Below are positions 8,120 to 18,489 of a stretch of DNA of 64,000 nt, piece by piece. Numbering within the stretch: the first letter of the stretch is position 1; every line of letters begins with the position of its first letter. The stretch is from Clostridiales bacterium (lineage in GTDB: Bacteria; Bacillota; Clostridia; Lachnospirales; Lachnospiraceae): assembly GCA_012520645.1 (NCBI GenBank), contig JAAYNV010000038.1:148409-212408 (forward strand), read 5' to 3'. Under the pieces are notes generated by a model, which saw only the letters and a list, made by a program, of their open reading frames with translations, did no database searches and was not told the DNA's origin. The position numbers were made by a program, and so were the translations under genes.

Positions 8120-10984
8120 TTAGGGTTTTCTTGCAGCTTCCAGCATTTTCTTGATATAAACACCCGTATGGGATGCCGGATTTTCAGCCACTTCTTCCGG
8201 TGTTCCTTCGGCTACAATACGACCTCCCCTGTCACCACCCTCCGGTCCGATATCGATGATATAATCTGCCGTTTTGATCACATCCAGATTGTGTTCTATG
8301 ACTACCACCGTATTTCCGCCATCTGTCAGTTTCTGTATGATTTCTGTCAGCTTATGAACATCGGCAAAATGCAGTCCGGTTGTCGGTTCATCCAGGATAT
8401 AGATCGTCTTTCCGGTACTGCGTCTGCTCAGCTCCGTTGCCAACTTAATACGCTGTGCTTCTCCGCCGGATAATTCCGTAGAAGGCTGTCCCAGCTTAAT
8501 ATAGGACAGTCCCACATCATATAACGTCTGAATCTTACGGTGAATGGACGGCACCGGCTCAAAGAAATGCAGTGCCTCCTCCACCGTCATATCAAGTACA
8601 TCATAAATACTCTTTCCCTTGTATTTGACATCCAATGTTTCCCGGTTATAGCGTTTGCCTCCGCATACCTCACAAGGCACATACACATCCGGCAAAAAGT
8701 GCATCTCGATTTTGATAATGCCGTCACCACTGCACGCCTCACAGCGTCCGCCTTTGACATTAAAACTGAAACGCCCTTTCTTATACCCCTTTGCCTTGGC
8801 ATCCGCCGTCGCCGCAAACAGATCTCTTATCATATCAAAGACGCCCGTATAGGTAGCCGGATTGGAACGGGGCGTCCGTCCGATCGGAGACTGGTCAATG
8901 TCAATAACCTTATCCAGCTGGTCGATTCCCTCCATTCCGGCATGTTTTCCCGGTATCGTTCTTGCACGGTTCAGTTCCTTTGCCAGTCTCTTATACAAAA
9001 TTTCATTGACCAGAGAACTCTTGCCCGAACCTGACACTCCTGTCACACAGGTAAACACACCAAGCGGAAAGGATACATTGATATTCTTCAGATTATTTTC
9101 CTGTGCCCCTAATACCTTCAAATATCCGGTCGGTTTTCTTCTTTGAGCCGGTACCGGAATGCGCACCTTTCCACTCAGATATTGTCCGGTGACCGATTCC
9201 GGAACCTGCATGATTTCCTCTGCAGTTCCGGTCGCTACGACCTTTCCGCCGTGGGAACCTGCTCCCGGTCCGATATCCACGATAAAGTCCGCTGCACGCA
9301 TTGTATCCTCATCATGTTCCACAACGACCAGTGTATTTCCAAGATCCCTCAAATGCTTCAGGGTAGCTAACAGCTTATCATTGTCCCGCTGATGCAGACC
9401 GATACTCGGCTCATCCAGAATATAGCATACACCGACTAACCCGGAGCCAATCTGTGTCGCCAGACGGATACGTTGTGCCTCTCCGCCGGAAAGGGTTCCG
9501 GTCGCTCTGGCAAGCGAAAGGTAGTCCAGACCGACATCCATCAAAAAACCAACTCTGGCGCGGATTTCCTTCAGAATCTGCTTTCCGATCAGCTCCTGTT
9601 GCTTAGATAACTGCATCTGCTGTAGAAATTCCTGCAGCTTACCGATAGACAGGGATGTCACCTCATAAATATTTTTGTCGCATACCGTCACTGCCAGTGC
9701 ACCCTGTTTCAGACGCATCCCTTTACATACTCTACACGGAGTAATACGCATAAAGCTTTCATATTCCTGCTTCATCGTGTCCGATGCCGTCTCACGGTAG
9801 CGTCTCTCCACGTTACGGATAATTCCTTCAAATGCAACCGGATAGATTCCTTCGCCGCGCTGTCCCTTATAGTGCACTTTCACTTCTTTTCCATCCGTCC
9901 CATGCAGCAGGACATATTTTATCTTGTCCGGATAGTCGCAAAATGGAGTGTCCAGATCAAAACCATATTCCTTCATAAGCGCCTGCAAAATAGCATGCGT
10001 AAAGCTGGATTTATCGCCACAGGACTGCCAACCGGTTACTGCAATCGCCCCCTGACTGATCGTAAGATTCTGATCCGGTATCATAAGCTCCGCATCAAAC
10101 TCCATCTTATAACCAAGTCCAACACACTCCGGGCAGGCTCCAAACGGATTGTTGAAAGAAAAGCTCCTCGGCTCAATCTCATCTACACTGATTCCACAGT
10201 CCGGACAGGAAAAACTCTGGCTGAAGGTCATTGTTTCCCCATCGATAACGTCCACCACTGCCAGACCATCTGTCAGCTCCATTACACTTTCCAGCGAGTC
10301 CGTCAGACGTCTTCCGATTCCTTCCTTAACAACCAGACGATCCACTACAATCTCAATCGTATGCTTGATGTTTTTGTCCAGCTTGATCTCCTCGGATAGT
10401 TCATACATATTTCCGTCAATACGCACCCTGACATAACCACTCCGTTTGGCTCTCTCCAGTACCTTCTGGTGCTCACCTTTGCGCCCCCGCACGACAGGCG
10501 CAAGCAGTTGAATCTTTGTTCCCACAGACAATTCCATTACATGATCCACCATCTGGTCGACACTTTGCTTTTTAATTTCCTTCCCACATTTCGGGCAGTG
10601 TGGAATACCGATTCTGGCATAAAGCAGACGAAAATAATCGTATATTTCCGTAACGGTTCCGACCGTGGAACGAGGATTGCGGTTAGTGGATTTCTGATCA
10701 ATCGAGATTGCCGGAGACAGACCTTCTATCTTCTCCACATTCGGCTTTTCCATCTGACCCAGAAACTGCCTTGCATAGGAGGAAAGCGACTCCATGTACC
10801 TCCTCTGTCCCTCTGCATAAATCGTATCAAAGGCAAGGGAGGATTTTCCAGAACCTGACAGACCTGTCAGTACCACAAATTCATTCCGTGGTATATCCAC
10901 ATCAATATTTTTTAAATTATGCTCGTTTGCCCCGCGAATTTTAATATACTCTCTCCGCGGCTGCATCTTAATAGGTGTTTCCAT
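8120..10984 (-). CDS. uvrA: UvrABC excinuclease subunit A
   Basis: 954 residues, standard for UvrA. There are two ABC ATPase modules: Walker [10 protein letters not shown] at 41-49, and a second GVSGSGKSS near 650, each with its [12 protein letters not shown] / [12 protein letters not shown] signature and ILDEP Walker B. Zinc fingers include CPKCGKEI near 125, CPDC...CPEC near 255-285 and CEACSGDG...CEVCGGKRY near 750. UvrA finds damaged DNA and loads UvrB. The start is 38 bases after uvrB, so both are expressed together. Confidence 0.98.
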   Translation of the reverse strand: METPIKMQPRREYIKIRGANEHNLKNIDVDIPRNEFVVLTGLSGSGKSSLAFDTIYAEGQRRYMESLSSYARQFLGQMEKPNVEKIEGLSPAISIDQKSTNRNPRSTVGTVTEIYDYFRLLYARIGIPHCPKCGKEIKKQSVDQMVDHVMELSVGTKIQLLAPVVRGRKGEHQKVLERAKRSGYVRVRIDGNMYELSEEIKLDKNIKHTIEIVVDRLVVKEGIGRRLTDSLESVMELTDGLAVVDVIDGETMTFSQSFSCPDCGISVDEIEPRSFSFNNPFGACPECVGLGYKMEFDAELMIPDQNLTISQGAIAVTGWQSCGDKSSFTHAILQALMKEYGFDLDTPFCDYPDKIKYVLLHGTDGKEVKVHYKGQRGEGIYPVAFEGIIRNVERRYRETASDTMKQEYESFMRITPCRVCKGMRLKQGALAVTVCDKNIYEVTSLSIGKLQEFLQQMQLSKQQELIGKQILKEIRARVGFLMDVGLDYLSLARATGTLSGGEAQRIRLATQIGSGLVGVCYILDEPSIGLHQRDNDKLLATLKHLRDLGNTLVVVEHDEDTMRAADFIVDIGPGAGSHGGKVVATGTAEEIMQVPESVTGQYLSGKVRIPVPAQRRKPTGYLKVLGAQENNLKNINVSFPLGVFTCVTGVSGSGKSSLVNEILYKRLAKELNRARTIPGKHAGMEGIDQLDKVIDIDQSPIGRTPRSNPATYTGVFDMIRDLFAATADAKAKGYKKGRFSFNVKGGRCEACSGDGIIKIEMHFLPDVYVPCEVCGGKRYNRETLDVKYKGKSIYDVLDMTVEEALHFFEPVPSIHRKIQTLYDVGLSYIKLGQPSTELSGGEAQRIKLATELSRRSTGKTIYILDEPTTGLHFADVHKLTEIIQKLTDGGNTVVVIEHNLDVIKTADYIIDIGPEGGDRGGRIVAEGTPEEVAENPASHTGVYIKKMLEAARKP

Positions 10985-11022
10985 TTTCCCAGTCCTGCCT
11001 TTCTTTTCCGGTTCCTGTTCTC

Positions 11023-13014
11023 TTATTCTTCTTCCAAATCCCGTAATTTTTCTTTCAGTTCCACCATCTTGTCACGCAGCTCTGCTGCCGCTTCGAAATT
11101 CAGATCGGCGGCTGCCTGTTTCATCTTCTTCTGTACAGTGGCAATCAGCTTTTCCAATTCCTTTTTCGTCATGGACTCCGGATCCTTTTCGAATGCAATT
11201 TCTTCTTTTGCAACGGTTTTTGAAATACTGATTAAATCCCGCACCGCCTTGCGGATCGTCTGCGGTGTAATGCCATGCTCTTCATTATACTTCATCTGAA
11301 TCTTACGGCGCCTCTCTGTCTCCTCAATCGCCCGCCGCATGGAATCCGTCATTATATCCGCATACATAATGACATGTCCGTCCGCATTTCGCGCCGCACG
11401 TCCGACTGTCTGGATCAGAGACGTCTCCGAACGTAAGAACCCTTCCTTGTCCGCATCCAGAATCGCCACCAGGGAAATCTCAGGAATATCCAGTCCTTCT
11501 CTTAACAGATTAATACCGACCAGAACATCAAATACATCTAACCGCATATCCCGGATGATCTCCGCACGTTCCAGCGTGTCAATATCCGAATGCAGATATT
11601 TTACACGGATGCCGACCTCCTTCATATAATCGGTCAAATCCTCTGCCATCCGTTTTGTCAGAGTAGTAACCAGCACCTTATTATGCTTTGCAATCTCCTG
11701 ATTGACCTCACCGATCAAATCATCAATCTGCCCCTCCACCGGACGCACGTCAATTTCCGGATCTAAAAGCCCGGTCGGCCGGATGATCTGCTCCGTTCTC
11801 AGAAGCTCATGCTCTTCCTCATATCTGGAAGGAGTAGCCGACACAAACAAAAGCTGGTCAATATGCTGTTCAAACTCTTCGAAGTTAAGAGGTCTGTTAT
11901 CCAGTGCCGAAGGCAGACGGAAACCGTAATCTACCAGCGTATTTTTCCGGGACCGGTCCCCGGCGAACATACCGCCAATCTGCGGGACTGTCATATGCGA
12001 CTCATCAATGATAATCAGATAGTCATCCCCAAAATAATCCATCAGCGTATGGGGCATTGCCCCTTCCGGCATCGCATTCAGATGTCTGGAATAATTCTCA
12101 ATACCGGAACAGAAACCAGTCTCTCGAAGCATTTCAATATCAAAATTCGTCCGTTCTGAAATGCGCTGTGCTTCTAAAAGCTTGTCCTCTCCCTTAAAAA
12201 AACGTACCCGCTCTTCCAGTTCCTTTTCGATTTCCACACAGGCAGCATCGATCTTTTCCTGCGGTACGACATAGTGTGATGCCGGAAAAATCGATATGTG
12301 CTTCAGCTCCGTATGCACCTGACCGGTCAACGGATCCGCCTCCACAATGCGGTCGATCTCATCCCCGAAAAATTCAATCCGGATCAGATAATCTCCACCC
12401 TGCGCCGGATAAATCTCCACCACATCACCACGCACGCGGAAGGTTCCACGCGAAAGCTCCATATCATTCCGGTTATACTGTATACTGACAAGTTCACGAA
12501 GCACCTCGTCCCGGTCCTTCTCCATACCGGGCCGCAGGGATACGATCATTCCCTGATAATCATCCGGGCTTCCAAGACCGTAAATACAGGATACGCTTGC
12601 CACCACGATCACATCCTTGCGCTCGGTCAAAGATGCGGTCGCCGAAAGTCTCAGTTTGTCAATCTCTTCATTAATCGATGAATCTTTTGCAATGTAGGTA
12701 TCCGTCGACGGCACATATGCCTCCGGCTGGTAATAATCATAATAGGACACAAAATATTCTACCGCATTCTCCGGAAAAAACTCCTTGAACTCACCGTAGA
12801 GCTGCCCTGCCAGTGTTTTATTATGGGCGATGATCAGCGTCGGCTTATTTAACGCAGCGATCACATTTGCCATCGTAAACGTCTTTCCGGAACCGGTGAC
12901 GCCTAACAGCGTTTCAAACTGATTACCCTTTTTGAATCCTTCTACCAGATCGGCGATTGCCTGTGGCTGGTCGCCGGTAGGCTGGTATTCGGAATGTAAT
13001 ATAAAATGATCCAT
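11023..13014 (-). CDS. uvrB: UvrABC excinuclease subunit B
   Basis: 663 residues. Walker A GVTGSGKT is at 38-45. The beta-hairpin region [18 protein letters not shown] inserts between DNA strands. DESH is the helicase motif II, and a late GRAARN is helicase motif VI. The C-terminal UVR domain, which contacts UvrA/UvrC, is visible in the last 40 residues ([21 protein letters not shown]). ATG 13014 has AAAAGGAG at 5 bases. A LexA-like box lies just upstream at 13034-13047. Confidence 0.98.
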   Translation of the reverse strand: MDHFILHSEYQPTGDQPQAIADLVEGFKKGNQFETLLGVTGSGKTFTMANVIAALNKPTLIIAHNKTLAGQLYGEFKEFFPENAVEYFVSYYDYYQPEAYVPSTDTYIAKDSSINEEIDKLRLSATASLTERKDVIVVASVSCIYGLGSPDDYQGMIVSLRPGMEKDRDEVLRELVSIQYNRNDMELSRGTFRVRGDVVEIYPAQGGDYLIRIEFFGDEIDRIVEADPLTGQVHTELKHISIFPASHYVVPQEKIDAACVEIEKELEERVRFFKGEDKLLEAQRISERTNFDIEMLRETGFCSGIENYSRHLNAMPEGAMPHTLMDYFGDDYLIIIDESHMTVPQIGGMFAGDRSRKNTLVDYGFRLPSALDNRPLNFEEFEQHIDQLLFVSATPSRYEEEHELLRTEQIIRPTGLLDPEIDVRPVEGQIDDLIGEVNQEIAKHNKVLVTTLTKRMAEDLTDYMKEVGIRVKYLHSDIDTLERAEIIRDMRLDVFDVLVGINLLREGLDIPEISLVAILDADKEGFLRSETSLIQTVGRAARNADGHVIMYADIMTDSMRRAIEETERRRKIQMKYNEEHGITPQTIRKAVRDLISISKTVAKEEIAFEKDPESMTKKELEKLIATVQKKMKQAAADLNFEAAAELRDKMVELKEKLRDLEEE

Positions 13015-13033
13015 GAAATCTCCTTTTAGAATT

Positions 13034-13058
13034 CGAACATATATTCTCTACCAGTATA
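13034..13058 (-). promoter_or_regulatory. uvrB: LexA-like SOS box and -10 element before uvrB
   Basis: CGAACATATATTCT at 13034-13047 matches the Firmicutes LexA/DinR consensus CGAAC-N4-GTTCG except for two bases in the right half. A TATACT -10 element (13053-13058) is immediately upstream, so a bound repressor would cover the transcription start. The -35 is weak (CTATAC). uvrB is a classic SOS gene, which supports the call. Confidence 0.6.
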
Positions 13059-13124
13059 CCACAAAATTATAAAAAGTATAGAGGAAATCTCATTATCGAT
13101 AGGATGTTTTGTCTTTTTTGTAAT

Positions 13125-13162
13125 GAATTATAATAGAGGGTCTGACATTCTGCCAGACCCTC
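13125..13162 (-). terminator. Terminator of the orphan lipoprotein gene
   Basis: A perfect 9-bp stem (13136-13144 with 13154-13162), GAGGGTCTG to CAGACCCTC, followed on the minus strand by a T/A-rich stretch. It lies 19 bases after the stop at 13182. Confidence 0.75.
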
Positions 13163-13181
13163 AAAATGATTGATTCCCCTC

Positions 13182-14297
13182 TTAGTTTGCTAAATCATAC
13201 GCATATCCTATTTCCATAGATATAATTTTTCCTGACTCTATAACAACACGCAAATCAATTTCATCCCCAATATCCAAGTTATTACTCATTTTTTCATATA
13301 TTTCAGAGTACTCTTCTGAAAGCTTACTAAAAAACTCTTTTACATCAGCTATGTTTTTACCATAATACACTAACTCACAGTCATCAGAAACTTCATAATA
13401 TATACTATCTGGAGAATTAGCTGGGTCTCTTGTATAATCATCATACAAATTACAGGTTGCAGTCAATTTAAAATGATTATCTTCTTCTAAATTAAATGAA
13501 TAAAGATTCGCTACTGAAACCATATAATCATGATTCTCCGAAGAAGTTGACTGTGATGCGTCAGATGCTGCAGCAGCTTCCTCAAATTTTCCATCATCTG
13601 ACATTGATCCAAAATCGGTATTAACATCAAATACTTTACCAGCAACCATGATCTCAATAAAGCTATCACAATCCCCTAGAATATACTCTGCTTCATTCTC
13701 TGTTCTTATACGTGACAATCCACCATTCACATTAAAACTGGTTGCCTCAATGTAAATTTCCTGATCATCTTGACTATAATCTGTACAGAATACTTCCCCG
13801 TTCTCATACCAGTCAAGTACCGCTCCCCATCTGCTTCCTTTTTCTTCCACAGCCTTGCAAAAATCTGTACCTTCAAAGTCAGAATCAGACCTACTTGATA
13901 AATATTCTCTTACATCGGCTACTGCTTGTTTTAAATCATCCTCAGAGTCAAATGTTAAATAAATGGAATAATCATCGTAATCCCAACCATAGTATGCTCT
14001 ATATCCAAGAAAATCATCTGAAAGAGTCGACACCATACCAGCCCCATCATCTTGATACGTTATTCCTTTATTATCAAGATAAGCTTTTGCACTCTCCATC
14101 ATTTCATGCTCATCATCATTGGGAACATATTTTACACTATCTAATATTGTAGCAGAATTTTTTCCATGTCTCGATGAATCATCTTCTTCCGACACCTTCT
14201 CATCGGTTTCATTTGAATGTTCAGAACCACCACAAGCGGTCAGCATACTACATACCATTATGCCAAATAACAATAAGCTCAATACTTTCCTTCTCAT
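13182..14297 (-). CDS. Acidic lipoprotein of unknown function
   Basis: 371 residues. The N-terminus has a basic stretch, a hydrophobic core and a lipobox LTAC (Cys near residue 22), then a Ser/Glu/Asp-rich linker (EHSNETDEKVSEEDDSS). The remainder is strongly acidic with no motif I recognise; it looks like an extracellular folded domain. I prefer ATG 14297, with AGGGAG about 10 bases upstream, over 14306, which is almost on top of the ribosome site. Codon use is noticeably more AT-rich than in uvrB or the MerR gene beside it, and the gene has its own extended -10 promoter (TGCTATAAT, 14341-14349) and terminator. That suggests an independently acquired gene. Confidence 0.8.
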   Translation of the reverse strand: MRRKVLSLLLFGIMVCSMLTACGGSEHSNETDEKVSEEDDSSRHGKNSATILDSVKYVPNDDEHEMMESAKAYLDNKGITYQDDGAGMVSTLSDDFLGYRAYYGWDYDDYSIYLTFDSEDDLKQAVADVREYLSSRSDSDFEGTDFCKAVEEKGSRWGAVLDWYENGEVFCTDYSQDDQEIYIEATSFNVNGGLSRIRTENEAEYILGDCDSFIEIMVAGKVFDVNTDFGSMSDDGKFEEAAAASDASQSTSSENHDYMVSVANLYSFNLEEDNHFKLTATCNLYDDYTRDPANSPDSIYYEVSDDCELVYYGKNIADVKEFFSKLSEEYSEIYEKMSNNLDIGDEIDLRVVIESGKIISMEIGYAYDLAN

Positions 14298-14418
14298 CTT
14301 CTGCATCTCCCTGATTACTTTTTATCCAAAAACGAACTTTATTATAGCATACATTAGGGTTATTTGGGAATCCTCATTTTACTTGAGTTTCCGCAGTTTT
14401 ATTCTACCGCGCCAAAAG

Positions 14419-14443
14419 CCCCGGCCACACCTTGTGACCGGGG
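14419..14443 (-). terminator. Terminator of the MerR/TipAS gene
   Basis: A GC-rich 10-bp stem (14419-14428 with 14434-14443; one G-U pair in the minus-strand RNA), followed by CTTTTGG. The T-tract is short. Confidence 0.6.
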
Positions 14444-14516
14444 AAGCATCCGTCTCAATCTCCGTTTTCGGAAAACTTAATATTTCAGCCCTTCCGAGCC
14501 GCCGCCCGTTCTGTGC

Positions 14517-15257
14517 TTATGCGTTCTGCCCGTTATCGCAGTAGATTTCAATGGCATTTGCCGCAAACTCAGCCGTTCCCGCACCGCCTGCCTTATCGAT
14601 ATTTTCCGTCATGCTCCCGCCGCCGGCATACATCTTTCCAAGCATTTTGAGAATATCCTTCGTGCAGTTGTAAAAATGCTCCGTAATGTAATTCTGTAGC
14701 TTCTTTACCTGTTCCTGCACCTTTTTCTCTGAAGGCTCCAGACTCCGCATTGTCCCAAATTCTACAAAAAACTCCATCAGCCCGGTAAGGATCTTCTGTC
14801 TCTCTTCTTTGCTGCGGTTTCTATCCTTTTCTTCAAATTCCCGGAAGCTTTCGGTATTTCCCCATGCTTCCTTAGCCTGTGCGGCATACTCATCAATCTT
14901 TCTTGTGTCAAATACTGAAAAATCCATTTTCTTCACTCCTATCGTTTTCATTCCACGGGCAAAATCTATGAGATTTTCCAGATGCTCCTTTTTTAAGCTT
15001 AACAACTCAATCTGCTGTTCCAAGGCTTTATTCCTGTCATAGTTCGGACTGTCCAGAATATCCCTGATTTCCTTTAATGGAAACTGCAATTCCCGGAATA
15101 ACAGAATCTGCTGCAGCCGCTCCAATGCTGTATCGTCATACAGCCGGTACCCTGCATCCGTCACCTGTGTCGGACCAAGCAGCCCGATCTGGTCATAATA
15201 ATGAAGAGTGCGTATACTCACTCCCGACAGCCTGCTTACTTCTTTTACGGTTCTCAT
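14517..15257 (-). CDS. MerR-family regulator with TipAS-type ligand-binding domain
   Basis: 246 residues. The N-terminal MerR winged helix is clear (VKEVSRLSGVSIRTLHYYDQIGLL..., residues 3-70), followed by a dimerisation helix to about 120. The C-terminal part (130-240) resembles the TipAS domain, which binds thiopeptides or other hydrophobic drugs (MEFFVEFG, VKKLQNYITEHFYNCTKDILKMLGKMY). Such regulators activate promoters with a 19-bp spacer, and its own promoter has exactly this form (15282-15312), so autoactivation is likely. The start is ATG 15257 or 15260, both behind AGGAGG. No transporter lies beside it. Confidence 0.88.
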   Translation of the reverse strand: MRTVKEVSRLSGVSIRTLHYYDQIGLLGPTQVTDAGYRLYDDTALERLQQILLFRELQFPLKEIRDILDSPNYDRNKALEQQIELLSLKKEHLENLIDFARGMKTIGVKKMDFSVFDTRKIDEYAAQAKEAWGNTESFREFEEKDRNRSKEERQKILTGLMEFFVEFGTMRSLEPSEKKVQEQVKKLQNYITEHFYNCTKDILKMLGKMYAGGGSMTENIDKAGGAGTAEFAANAIEIYCDNGQNA

Positions 15258-15278
15258 CATGTTTCCTCCTCGTGTAAG

Positions 15279-15312
15279 CATAGCTTAAGCTATGACGTAA
15301 GGTGAGAGTCAA
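15279..15312 (-). promoter_or_regulatory. MerR-type promoter with 19-bp spacer and palindrome
   Basis: TTGACT (15307-15312) and TAAGCT (15282-15287) are 19 bases apart, the over-long spacing that MerR-family activators compensate for by twisting DNA. A perfect 16-base palindrome CATAGCTTAAGCTATG (15279-15294) overlaps the -10. The regulator gene begins about 22 bases downstream. Confidence 0.6.
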
Positions 15313-15330
15313 CTGTTTTTTTGAAAAATT

Positions 15331-17391
15331 TTATAACTGAAACTGATCCACAATTCCATTCAGTTTCTGTGCGATCTGTTCCTGCCCGGACGACATGACA
15401 GAAACCTCCTTTACTTCTCCCGCTACAGATCCTACCGCATCCATGATCAGGGAGCTGTTGTTTGCCGTCTCCTGTGCCGACTCTGCCACATTTTGAATCG
15501 CATCCCCTACCTCTTCCATAATGTGTTCAATGTTTCCGCTCATTTCCCGAATTCTTTCGGATATAGAGCCAAAGGAGATCGCATCCTCTTCATACTGCTT
15601 TCCGATATTGACAAATCTGTCATAGTCCGGTGTTACCGTCTCTTTTAAGAAAGCCAACAGCTCTTCGGTACTTTTTGTAATACTTTCAAAAGCTCCCTGC
15701 ACCTCAATAATCGTGCCTTGAATTTCCTCTACTGCCTTAGAGGTCTCCCCTGCCAGCTTACCGATTTCCGAAGCCACTACCGCAAATCCTCTTCCCTGTT
15801 CTCCGGCTCTTGCTGCTTCAATCGAAGCATTTAAAGACAACAGATTAATCTGCTCCGCAATATTCGAAATGACATTTGCCATGACACCGATGTTTTCTAC
15901 AACCGCTGCATTCCTGTAAGCCCTCTCCATTTCCTGTTCTCTCTGACTGCAGATAGCACGCGCATATTCATAGGCTTTTTGACTGTCCTGTTCAATTTCC
16001 ACTGCACGAACCTTAATCTGATCTGCCTGCATATTGCTCTTTTCTGCTTCCGATGCCAGCACACTGACAGAGGAATTGACTTCTTCTACCGAGGCATTTA
16101 CCTCTTCGGTCGCGGCACTGGCAGACATCATAGCCTCATTTACATCTGTCATGTAGTTTTCAATCTTTTTAAACTGATCTGACAACTGTACCGCCGCTTG
16201 ATTCAATCTCTCACTGGACCCCTTGATCCTGCCGGAATGCTCTGCAATATCTCCGATCACTGCACGGTTATTTTCAAACATTTCATTCAAAGACTCGCTC
16301 ATTTCCCCAAGCTCGTCCCTGGACCTGGTCTTTAACTTCTGCACCGTAAAATTACCCTGAGCAAGGGAGCCTGCAAAATTTCTGACCCTTCCAAGGTTCT
16401 TCGCAATATTTCGTACCTGCACCAGTACAGAAATGATACAGAAGATCAGTGCCACTACGCAGACTAACGTCATCTTTATCAGCAGCGCATTAACCGGCTC
16501 ATTGAGCTCAGATTGCGGCATCCGGATCATCAGCTTCCAACGTACGCCGGGAACCGTTGCATAGTACAGATTATAGCTTTCTACGGCATCCCGATAAACT
16601 GCCATACCGTCATCCTGCTGCAAAAGCTCTGCCGCCGCACCTGCGAGAGAAGCATTTTCATCCTCTGAAATCTTTACTGCAGAAACCACCTTTTCATCAT
16701 TCTCACAGCAAAGATACGTGCCATCTCCCGTAGTCAGCATCGCATAACTATTCTTTCCGACCTGAATGCCATTTACCAGCTCCTCAATGGTTCCCAGTGC
16801 AATATCTACCGTAACAACGCCAATAAACTTCCCATCCGCTCCATAAACAGGAGCCGTACAGGAAGCCATAATAACATCCATCGTGGGGTCATAGTACGGA
16901 TCTGTGATCACAGCCTGTCCATCCGATTCTTTTGCTAACAGATAATATTCCTGTGAAAAGTAATCATACTCTGCATTGCTGTAATCATAAGTAAGCGCGA
17001 TGTCTTCCCCGTCTTTGTACCAATAGGGTCCCACATATTTTTCGCCCTTATCGTACACCTGTGGTTCAAACCAGATTCCGCTTCCCATGACCAGATCATT
17101 ATCCTTTATAATCTGTGAAAAAATTTCTCCATATGTATCCACATCCGCAGTCTGATAAGTCGACCCGACCGTTCTGGACAAATTCATTGCTGTATTTCTG
17201 ACCACATCGAGATAAGAATTGATGTTATGTATATTTGCCTTCAGCTCCGATTCCATGCTTTCGGTAATCTGTTCCGAAATGATCTGTTTACTTGCATTTT
17301 CACTGATCAGGGTAAGTGCCAGCATGGATATGATTAAAATCGGCAAAATACCCATTAACATTTTTAAACTGATTTTTCGTATTTTTCTCAT
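15331..17391 (-). CDS. Methyl-accepting chemotaxis protein with extracellular dCache-like sensor
   Basis: 686 residues. The first TM is at about 10-28. A large extracellular region to about 300 is dCache-like ([35 protein letters not shown]). The second TM is at about 307-327, a HAMP follows to about 385, and the cytoplasmic signalling domain carries the hairpin tip [20 protein letters not shown]. It binds a small ligand outside and controls CheA. The gene sits 62 bases downstream of the LacI gene of the sucrose operon with no clear terminator between them, so its ligand may relate to the sugar taken up. There is no C-terminal CheR-binding pentapeptide. Confidence 0.92.
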   Translation of the reverse strand: MRKIRKISLKMLMGILPILIISMLALTLISENASKQIISEQITESMESELKANIHNINSYLDVVRNTAMNLSRTVGSTYQTADVDTYGEIFSQIIKDNDLVMGSGIWFEPQVYDKGEKYVGPYWYKDGEDIALTYDYSNAEYDYFSQEYYLLAKESDGQAVITDPYYDPTMDVIMASCTAPVYGADGKFIGVVTVDIALGTIEELVNGIQVGKNSYAMLTTGDGTYLCCENDEKVVSAVKISEDENASLAGAAAELLQQDDGMAVYRDAVESYNLYYATVPGVRWKLMIRMPQSELNEPVNALLIKMTLVCVVALIFCIISVLVQVRNIAKNLGRVRNFAGSLAQGNFTVQKLKTRSRDELGEMSESLNEMFENNRAVIGDIAEHSGRIKGSSERLNQAAVQLSDQFKKIENYMTDVNEAMMSASAATEEVNASVEEVNSSVSVLASEAEKSNMQADQIKVRAVEIEQDSQKAYEYARAICSQREQEMERAYRNAAVVENIGVMANVISNIAEQINLLSLNASIEAARAGEQGRGFAVVASEIGKLAGETSKAVEEIQGTIIEVQGAFESITKSTEELLAFLKETVTPDYDRFVNIGKQYEEDAISFGSISERIREMSGNIEHIMEEVGDAIQNVAESAQETANNSSLIMDAVGSVAGEVKEVSVMSSGQEQIAQKLNGIVDQFQL

Positions 17392-17453
17392 TGTCCGTTT
17401 TTCCTCTCTTCAGGCTCCACGTATCCCTTTTCTTAAAAATAAAAAACAAATCT

Positions 17454-18431
17454 TTACGTCGTCCCCCTCTCCACCAGTGCAACCGGCAGGATGGAACGCT
17501 TCGGAACCACCTTGCCCTCTGCCGCCTCGGCCAACAGATTGACCGCCATTTCGGCCATCTCGCGGATCGGTTGATGAATCGTCGTGATCGGCGGTGTTGT
17601 CAGGGACGCAATATTGACATCATCAAAACCGATCAGCTTCACCTGCTCCGGTACACAGATTCCCATTGAATAACAGACCTGAAGGATCTGTGCAGCGATC
17701 AGATCACTGCTTGCAAAGATTCCGTCCACCTTCTGGTTTTCCCGCAGGATCTTTTCGATCAGGTCATGATATTCCAGATGCTCATATTCAAAGGAACTGG
17801 TATCCACTTCCTTACAGGGAATTTCTCGTTCCCGGCATACCTCTCCAAATCCTACAGCACGAAGATCGGCAGGCATCGCTGTCTCTCTTACGCCGCTGAT
17901 ATGCAGAAGCCTCTTACAGCCACTTGCGATCAGCTTCTCTGCCGCCATCCTTCCACCCTGTCTGTTATCACATTCCACCGTAGCCGTTCCGTTTTCCAGA
18001 TAACGTTCTAACGTGATCAAAGGAATGTTACTACCGTTAAATTCCTCTACGGCAACCGTACCGCTGCACAGAATAATTCCCGCCACCCGGTTGCTCGTAC
18101 ACATATCCAGATATTCCCGCTCTTTCTCTCCCTTTTCCTGGGAATTGCAGAGCAGGATTTTATACCCCTTTTTATAAGCCTGGTTTTCCAGATTGCTGAT
18201 CAGCTCCGCAAAATACGGATGTTTGATATGCGGCACGATCACTCCGATCGTGTTCGTTGTCTGCCTGGACAGGGACCGTGCCACCTCATTGGGATGATAG
18301 TTCAGCTTTTTCATGGCATCGTAGACCTTCTGTCTGGCCTCTTCACTGATATATCCTCTGTTATTTAACACTCTGGAAACCGTAGTAACCGTCAGTCCGG
18401 TTTCCTTTGCCACATCCTTTAAGGTTGCCAC
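17454..18431 (-). CDS. LacI-family transcriptional repressor of the sucrose operon
   Basis: 325 residues. The N-terminal HTH and hinge helix are classical (TLKDVAKETGLTVTTVSRVLNN..., residues 3-50), followed by a periplasmic-binding-protein-like sensor domain (NTIGVIVPHIKHPYFAELI; DGIFASSDLIAAQILQ; KLIGFDDVNIASLTTPPITTIHQP). It follows the GH32 gene by 58 bases. The LacI-type operators at 25081-25096 and 25211-25226, at the head of the operon, are its likely targets, giving negative autoregulation with sucrose or a derivative as inducer (inference). Confidence 0.93.
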   Translation of the reverse strand: MATLKDVAKETGLTVTTVSRVLNNRGYISEEARQKVYDAMKKLNYHPNEVARSLSRQTTNTIGVIVPHIKHPYFAELISNLENQAYKKGYKILLCNSQEKGEKEREYLDMCTSNRVAGIILCSGTVAVEEFNGSNIPLITLERYLENGTATVECDNRQGGRMAAEKLIASGCKRLLHISGVRETAMPADLRAVGFGEVCREREIPCKEVDTSSFEYEHLEYHDLIEKILRENQKVDGIFASSDLIAAQILQVCYSMGICVPEQVKLIGFDDVNIASLTTPPITTIHQPIREMAEMAVNLLAEAAEGKVVPKRSILPVALVERGTT

Positions 18432-18489
18432 TAAAATCCCCTCCCTTTTTCAAGCCTCTCTTTTCCGCGTTTTTCTTTCCGTACTTTTT

